DNA of 34,654 nucleotides, from positions 1-34,654 of the forward strand of contig CALCYI010000080.1 in assembly GCA_937907605.1 (NCBI GenBank), in the 5' to 3' direction. Each line of letters begins with the position of its first letter. Positions within the stretch are counted from its first letter, which is position 1. Below are positions 31,021 to 34,654 of this stretch, one piece after another. The notes beneath the pieces are model-generated. The model was not told the DNA's origin. It worked only from the letters and a program-made list of their open reading frames with translations, and did not search any database. The stretch is from an uncultured Clostridia bacterium (GTDB lineage Bacteria; Bacillota; Clostridia; Oscillospirales; Acutalibacteraceae). Position numbers and translations under genes: made by a program.

Positions 31021-32751
31021 TTAAATAAGTCCGCCGACACAGTTGTATTTAGGATTACCGGATAGATTCTTTCCGTTTTCCCACCCCCAACATACGCCTT
31101 TGTAATACTGAACCCAATGTTCAAGTGTTTCAATTTTAACGCCGCCGATATTGTGAGCAACCATACCGTTGCCTATATAGATACCTACATGACCGTATTG
31201 GCTGCTTGAATATCCGTAAACAGCAGCGCCGACCTGAATCTGTGACCAGTCTTTTGATACTGACCACATTCTGCCTGCGGCAACTGCTGACGCTGCATGA
31301 CCTCGGTTGCCAACCGCAACCTGATAAACATCTGCAACCCAAGCCTGACAATATCCTTTACTTGCCGGAATACCATATTCAGCAGAATTTGTTGCAACAA
31401 CAACTACCTTTTTTTGTGCTTCTATTGCTGATTCGTTACTGAAATCAAGCGTTGAAATATCAATGTTTTTCCCTATCCCAAATCCGTAAATAAGAGAATT
31501 CCACATTTTATCGTTTTTAGGCGATAACAGTTCTGCAAGATACTCCTTCTGCTTATCGGTAAAATGGTATTGCTCAGCCATTTCATCAGCAGATTTGCCG
31601 TTTAGAGTAAGATACAAAGTTACTTTGGTAACAGGCTGTTCTTCTTGGACGGTATTTTCCGCTTCATCTGTTGTTTCAACAATAGTGGTGCTCTCTTCCG
31701 TTTCCGTTCTTGATGATATGGAGTTCATATCCCAAAAAATGTCACGAAGCATATTCTTTTTGCTCTCATCTATCGTTGCAACCTCAAGGGGATTATTCGG
31801 GTCAGTATTCACCTTAACAGAATAGATGGCAAGTACCTCTTTCCAATCGGCTTGATAACCCGACATATCTAATGTGTCATAGGTATATTTAGCCTTTTCT
31901 TTTTCTGTTTCAGCCCAAAACTCCTCATTGAGTTCAATAACAGCAGATTGAATGGTAATACCCGTTCCACTATCTTCGTTAGAGAAGAAAATACCGTATA
32001 CAGAGTATGCAACGGCACCGATCATACAGATAACAATGATTACAATAACCGCCGTCCACCCGCCTGCAATAATAGCAGATACTAGCGATTTAACTGTTTC
32101 AATCGTCAGTTTAGCAATTTTCTTCAGGAACGCTGCCGCTTTTTTAGCGAGCCTTGCCGCTTCCTTTGCAGATTCTCTTATAATTGCTTCTGCTTTCTTT
32201 GCCGCTTTTGCAGATTGCCTTGTTTTTTCCTGCGCTAACACTCTGCCGTCATTAGCAGTGCGAATAACCTTTTTGTTGCCCTCAACGGTTTTAATGGTAT
32301 CTTTTGACTTTCTGCCAAACAACTTGATTTTGCTTGCAGTTTCGGTTCCGCCTTTTTGAGTAACAGTATTAACAGTTTTTATGTTATCTATCGTTTTGGC
32401 TGTTTGCTCTCCCGCTTCCTTTATTTCATCCACTTCAAATTGAAGCGTTCTTTTTGGGGAAACAGGTTCGCCATATTTCAGTCTGTCATGATACTTAACA
32501 TCCTGCTTTGTCTTTTCATAAGCCTTTCTGCCGACCTTATGGGCAACATAGACAGCAGTACCAACAGTCGCTTCGGTTGTAGCCTGAGATTTATTGGTGG
32601 CATATTCATTGGGATTGCTTTCATTGGTTTCAGTAACCTTTTTTACATTTTCTTTTGTCTTAATGCCGACATCCTTTATCTTTTCAGTTGCAATTTTAGC
32701 ACGGTCAACCGTCTTTATTGTCTGCTTTGCAACCTCTTTAATATCAGCCAT
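31021..32751 (-). CDS. Conjugative-element peptidoglycan hydrolase (CHAP/NlpC-type)
   Basis: 576 residues. A long charged Lys/Ala/Glu-rich cytoplasmic region (1-225) leads to a transmembrane helix (about 228-255, AVIVIIVICMIGAVAYSVYG). A linker follows, then a C-terminal cysteine peptidase domain with the catalytic Cys in GYCQAWVADVYQ and His in YGHVGIYIGNGMVAHN. The domain order matches the membrane-anchored cell-wall hydrolases of Gram-positive conjugative elements, which open the peptidoglycan for the transfer machine. The long N-terminal extension is typical of gut clostridial versions. ATG follows GGAGGTG by four bases. It follows the Cys_rich_VLP gene on the same strand with a hairpin in between. 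Confidence 0.85.
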   Translation of the reverse strand: MADIKEVAKQTIKTVDRAKIATEKIKDVGIKTKENVKKVTETNESNPNEYATNKSQATTEATVGTAVYVAHKVGRKAYEKTKQDVKYHDRLKYGEPVSPKRTLQFEVDEIKEAGEQTAKTIDNIKTVNTVTQKGGTETASKIKLFGRKSKDTIKTVEGNKKVIRTANDGRVLAQEKTRQSAKAAKKAEAIIRESAKEAARLAKKAAAFLKKIAKLTIETVKSLVSAIIAGGWTAVIVIIVICMIGAVAYSVYGIFFSNEDSGTGITIQSAVIELNEEFWAETEKEKAKYTYDTLDMSGYQADWKEVLAIYSVKVNTDPNNPLEVATIDESKKNMLRDIFWDMNSISSRTETEESTTIVETTDEAENTVQEEQPVTKVTLYLTLNGKSADEMAEQYHFTDKQKEYLAELLSPKNDKMWNSLIYGFGIGKNIDISTLDFSNESAIEAQKKVVVVATNSAEYGIPASKGYCQAWVADVYQVAVGNRGHAASAVAAGRMWSVSKDWSQIQVGAAVYGYSSSQYGHVGIYIGNGMVAHNIGGVKIETLEHWVQYYKGVCWGWENGKNLSGNPKYNCVGGLI

Positions 32752-32789
32752 AATTCACCTCCGAGGTAAGCATTTAGAAGCCGTTATTT

Positions 32790-32819
32790 AGGGGTAGGCA
32801 ACATACGATACCTACCCCT
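32790..32819 (-). terminator. Intergenic hairpin within the conjugative module
   Basis: Nine-base stem AGGGGTAGG/CCTACCCCT (32790-32798 with 32811-32819), loop of 12. No T-run follows on the minus strand, so a processing or stabilising hairpin is likelier than full termination. Confidence 0.5.
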
Positions 32820-32874
32820 TAAATTTGAACGCTGAAAACCCTTTATTTATGCAGCTTTCAGAACCTCTAAACGC

Positions 32875-33234
32875 TTACTTTTTTACACGGTTTTTGTGCC
32901 TATATTGATACTGTGCATTTTTCATTGACCGTCTGAGTTTTGCACATTCAGGACAGTACCGATGACGGTTACTCTTCTTGATAAACGGTTTATTGCACAT
33001 AACGCAGCGTTCCTTGCTTGTGCTTCCGGTTAATTCTTTTTCAAGAGCTTCGTCATTGGGTAATACCGAATTTCTGAAATAGTTACACATCATGTGGTCA
33101 CTGATGTTCTGAACGCAAACACAGCCTTCGCCCTCATCAAGCGCGATACATTCATTGTCGTGAAAGTTTGCACAATATTTTGATATGAGCATTTTAACCT
33201 TTCGTTTTTGTTTTCTGGTAAATTCCTTTGACAA
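32875..33234 (-). CDS. Cys_rich_VLP family protein of conjugative elements
   Basis: 119 residues. The first half matches the Cys_rich_VLP pattern (LISKYCANFHDNECIALDEG, CVCVQNISDHMMCNYFRNSV, LP). The second half adds a zinc-finger-like motif (CVMCNKPFIKKSNRHRYCPE, C) and a basic tail (YQYRHKNRVKK). Zinc-binding and nucleic-acid contact are plausible. The family is a frequent small cargo of gut Firmicutes conjugative elements with no assigned function. TTG start with GAGGTG six bases upstream; ten bases separate it from the sortase stop, so the two genes are cotranscribed. Confidence 0.8.
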   Translation of the reverse strand: MSKEFTRKQKRKVKMLISKYCANFHDNECIALDEGEGCVCVQNISDHMMCNYFRNSVLPNDEALEKELTGSTSKERCVMCNKPFIKKSNRHRYCPECAKLRRSMKNAQYQYRHKNRVKK

Positions 33235-33244
33235 TTACCTCACC

Positions 33245-33919
33245 TCAAATCTGTTTTGCAATAACAACAAACCTTCCGTTATTCTGCGTGTATTCACAGG
33301 TGGATAATGTCAAAAGCCTATCTCCGTATTCAGCCGTTAAGCCTGTTTCATAAAAAGATAACGCCTTGCATTTTTCAATGTAGGCGTTAAATTCTTCTTC
33401 AGTATTTGCTTTTGTAAAGTCATAATAACGGAAGCCGTTATCTGTATAGACTCTTGTTTTGAATACGGCTATAACTTCATAGAGATTGCTTTCGTTCAAG
33501 GTGTCAAAGCAAATCAGTTTATGATTGTCATAGAACTCTCTGTCTGAATACTGCGTTAAGGCATTGAACATCGTTTTGTTGCGCATATTATGCCCGTAAA
33601 TGATAATATTGTCATCGATTTTAATATCGCAGTTTGCCTGAACAAAGGGAACGCCGAAACGAGAATACTCCTTATTGAAATTATGCCTGAGATAAAACTC
33701 GGGATTGTCCTTACTCTGCATAACAGGATAATCAATAGGCATATCATCTATGCGTATCCAACCGACAAAATCGTGATTCTGCTCATAAAGGTCTTTGTAT
33801 TTGTCCTCATCAACCTCATTGCCGTTTGTCTTAACGGCTTCGGCAATCTCCTCAAATTCCGTAATCTGCACATTATCCTCTTTGCTTTCTGTGTATAATT
33901 CATAACCGCAATAAATGGC
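33245..33919 (-). CDS. Class B sortase, 5'-truncated at a sequence junction
   Basis: A class B sortase that normally anchors proteins to peptidoglycan or pilin-like partners. Catalytic residues are present: His in IIYGHNMRN, Cys in LLTLSTCEYT and Arg in NNGRFVVIAK. The fold landmarks FVGWIRIDDMPIDYPVMQ and EFYLRHNF also fit. The first Met in frame (33871) is internal. Upstream the frame continues as a membrane-proximal segment (CIAIYCGYELYTESKEDN) to about 33919, where it runs into yidD sequence, so the signal/transmembrane part is missing. In conjugative elements this sortase commonly lies beside the Cys_rich_VLP and hydrolase genes. The truncation reflects the junction at ~33900-33925, not decay. 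Confidence 0.85.
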   Translation of the reverse strand, partial: AIYCGYELYTESKEDNVQITEFEEIAEAVKTNGNEVDEDKYKDLYEQNHDFVGWIRIDDMPIDYPVMQSKDNPEFYLRHNFNKEYSRFGVPFVQANCDIKIDDNIIIYGHNMRNKTMFNALTQYSDREFYDNHKLICFDTLNESNLYEVIAVFKTRVYTDNGFRYYDFTKANTEEEFNAYIEKCKALSFYETGLTAEYGDRLLTLSTCEYTQNNGRFVVIAKQI

Positions 33920-33930
33920 GATACAGCCAT
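33900..33930. other. Junction between clostridial and alphaproteobacteria-like DNA
   Basis: Left of this point the minus strand encodes sortase B lacking its N-terminal helix. Right of it the same strand encodes yidD cut after about 26 residues, then rnpA, with mreB divergent. Both genes break at the same place and belong to different phyla, which points to a mis-join in assembly rather than biology. Confidence 0.7.
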
Positions 33931-33990
33931 TTGATAAACCCGTACCAAGCCACAGCCAAATTTTGTAAGAAAACTATTTTGTACAACCAT
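33914..33990 (-). pseudogene. yidD: yidD fragment, first ~26 codons only
   Basis: The start overlaps the rnpA 3' end by 17 bases, the classic rnpA-yidD arrangement. Residues FGCGLVRVYQMAVSPF match the YidD N-terminus (membrane protein insertion efficiency factor). The diagnostic C-x-Y-x-P-T-C-S segment never appears. Instead the frame continues by chance through sortase DNA to a stop at 33748. Truncated by the junction. Confidence 0.75.
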
Positions 33991-34330
33991 TTGTTTTGTG
34001 ATTTTTTATAATTCGGCGAAACGCGCGCCGCGTAGCCTTGCGTCCTTCATCGCGCGTCGCACCCAGAATATCTTTGCCTATGATGAAAATATAATCAAAT
34101 TCATCAAGCATATGTTTTTCATTATGACAAATCCAATCCCGCAATAATCTTTTAGCGCGATTTCTGTCCACTGCCGCCTTAAACACACGTTTGGGTGCGA
34201 TAATGCCATATCGGGGATCTTTTGGATATTTTGCCAATTTTGTTTTTAATATAAAATACCGCGTCCGCGCCCACAGGTCGTCTGGCGACGTAAGAAAATC
34301 TTTATATTCGCGTATCGTTTTACGTTTCAT
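33974..34330 (-). CDS. rnpA: Ribonuclease P protein component
   Basis: 118 residues from ATG 34330 (longer starts add an unrelated hydrophobic N-terminus). It binds RNase P RNA to mature tRNA 5' ends. The hallmark basic helix is present (FKAAVDRNRAKRLLRDW, the RNR motif), as are YGIIAPKRVFK and the end region RAFRRIIKNHKTN. The sequence style and coupling to yidD fit; rpmH, usually just upstream, is replaced here by divergent mreB. Base and residue usage suggest an AT-rich alphaproteobacterium rather than the clostridial host of the rest. Confidence 0.9.
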   Translation of the reverse strand: MKRKTIREYKDFLTSPDDLWARTRYFILKTKLAKYPKDPRYGIIAPKRVFKAAVDRNRAKRLLRDWICHNEKHMLDEFDYIFIIGKDILGATRDEGRKATRRAFRRIIKNHKTNGCTK

Positions 34331-34393
34331 ACGTCTAATAATACCAAAATATATCGATTTGCAAATAAAAAAGCAAAATTTATTGACCGGCAC

Positions 34394-34421
34394 TTGATTT
34401 TTTTAAGACCTGTTTTATAAT
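34394..34421 (+). promoter_or_regulatory. Sigma-70-type promoter of mreB
   Basis: TTGATT (34394-34399), 16-base spacer, perfect TATAAT (34416-34421), then AAAGGAAG before the ATG at 34455. Confidence 0.7.
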
Positions 34422-34454
34422 GCGAAAAACCAAGCCAAAAAAGGAAGTTGTAAT

Positions 34455-34654
34455 ATGTATAATTGGTTATTGAAATTTTTTTCCACAGATATGGCAATTG
34501 ATTTAGGAACTGCGAATACTTTGATTTATGTCAAGGGCCGTGGCGTTGTTCTTAATGAACCGTCGGTTGTTGCGGTTGCTGAAAATCGTCTTTTGGGACG
34601 CAAAGAAATCTTGGCCGTTGGGGCCGAAGCTAAACAAATGTTTGGTCGTACACC
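34455..34654 (+). CDS. mreB: Rod-shape-determining actin-like protein MreB, 3'-truncated by window edge
   Basis: The first 66 codons of MreB. The actin-fold phosphate-1 loop is clear (STDMAIDLGTANTLIYVKGR), followed by GVVLNEPSVVAVAE and AVGAEAKQMFGRTP. MreB polymerises under the inner membrane and guides lateral wall synthesis. The F-x-x-DMAIDLGTANT and GRGVVLNEPSVVA wording is closer to proteobacterial MreB than to clostridial MreB/Mbl, supporting a foreign origin for this end. AAAGGAAG lies about seven bases upstream. Confidence 0.92.
   Translation, partial: MYNWLLKFFSTDMAIDLGTANTLIYVKGRGVVLNEPSVVAVAENRLLGRKEILAVGAEAKQMFGRT

Noticed and set aside
33748..33913. Extension of the yidD frame to a stop at 33748 as a complete 80-residue protein
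   Set aside because: After SPF the sequence is sortase DNA read out of frame. The conserved YidD cysteine motif is missing.

Overview
The window looks like low-GC Firmicutes DNA, probably from a gut clostridium of the Ruminococcaceae/Oscillospirales type, with roughly the last 740 bases coming from a different, alphaproteobacteria-like genome. The clostridial assignment rests on strong GGAGG ribosome binding sites, a dockerin-bearing exported protein, a class B sortase, a Cys_rich_VLP protein and a CHAP/NlpC hydrolase of the kind found in conjugative elements. The far end carries rnpA, the start of yidD and a divergent mreB. The change falls inside both a sortase gene and yidD, so an assembly chimera is the simplest reading.

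Layout. 1-4203: the 3' part of an RHS/YD-repeat polymorphic toxin with an AT-rich membrane-active-looking tip, and a coupled membrane protein that is a candidate immunity factor. 4204-5540: a tiny zinc-ribbon gene and a YfbU-family gene, flanked by two copies of a 78-79 bp repeat. 5573-6478: a XerC/D-like tyrosine recombinase beside the second copy. 6619-9403: a small membrane protein plus a STAND-type NTPase. 9387-11577: a D-Ala-D-Ala-ligase-like ATP-grasp enzyme and a DUF2806 protein. 11635-17997: a 1735-residue exported protein (peptidoglycan-binding-like repeats, DUF1906, CARDB, InlB-type and dockerin modules) with small membrane-protein neighbours. 18346-23175: a SLOG protein, then a leftward operon of small secreted protein, lipoprotein, ABC ATPase and ABC permease. 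23812-25347: a pentapeptide-repeat protein.

The most interesting region is 25383-30927. It is a leftward five-gene operon: membrane-anchored small protein, P-loop NTPase, winged-helix/TPR protein, radical SAM enzyme with a cobalamin-binding-like N-terminal region and a possible PqqD-like C-terminal domain, and a 51-residue peptide ending in Ser, 17 consecutive glycines and His. This reads as an undescribed RiPP system whose precursor is short enough to be missed by gene callers. The NTPase and TPR genes together have the domain order of one STAND protein, and the operon front mirrors the membrane-protein/STAND pair at 6619-9403. The convergent pentapeptide-repeat gene is a speculative self-protection candidate, by analogy with McbG and the Gly-rich microcin B17.

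A second possibly new structure is the 78-79 bp repeat, present four times (4481, 5457, 18042 inverted, 23590). Each copy has a T-rich core and terminal TTGTCAA/TTGACAA inverted repeats that place a -35-like box facing outward at each end, and each follows a terminator hairpin. From 31021 to about 33919 lies a piece of a conjugative element (CHAP/NlpC hydrolase, Cys_rich_VLP protein, sortase B). With the recombinase at 5573, this suggests that the material between is cargo of an integrative element.
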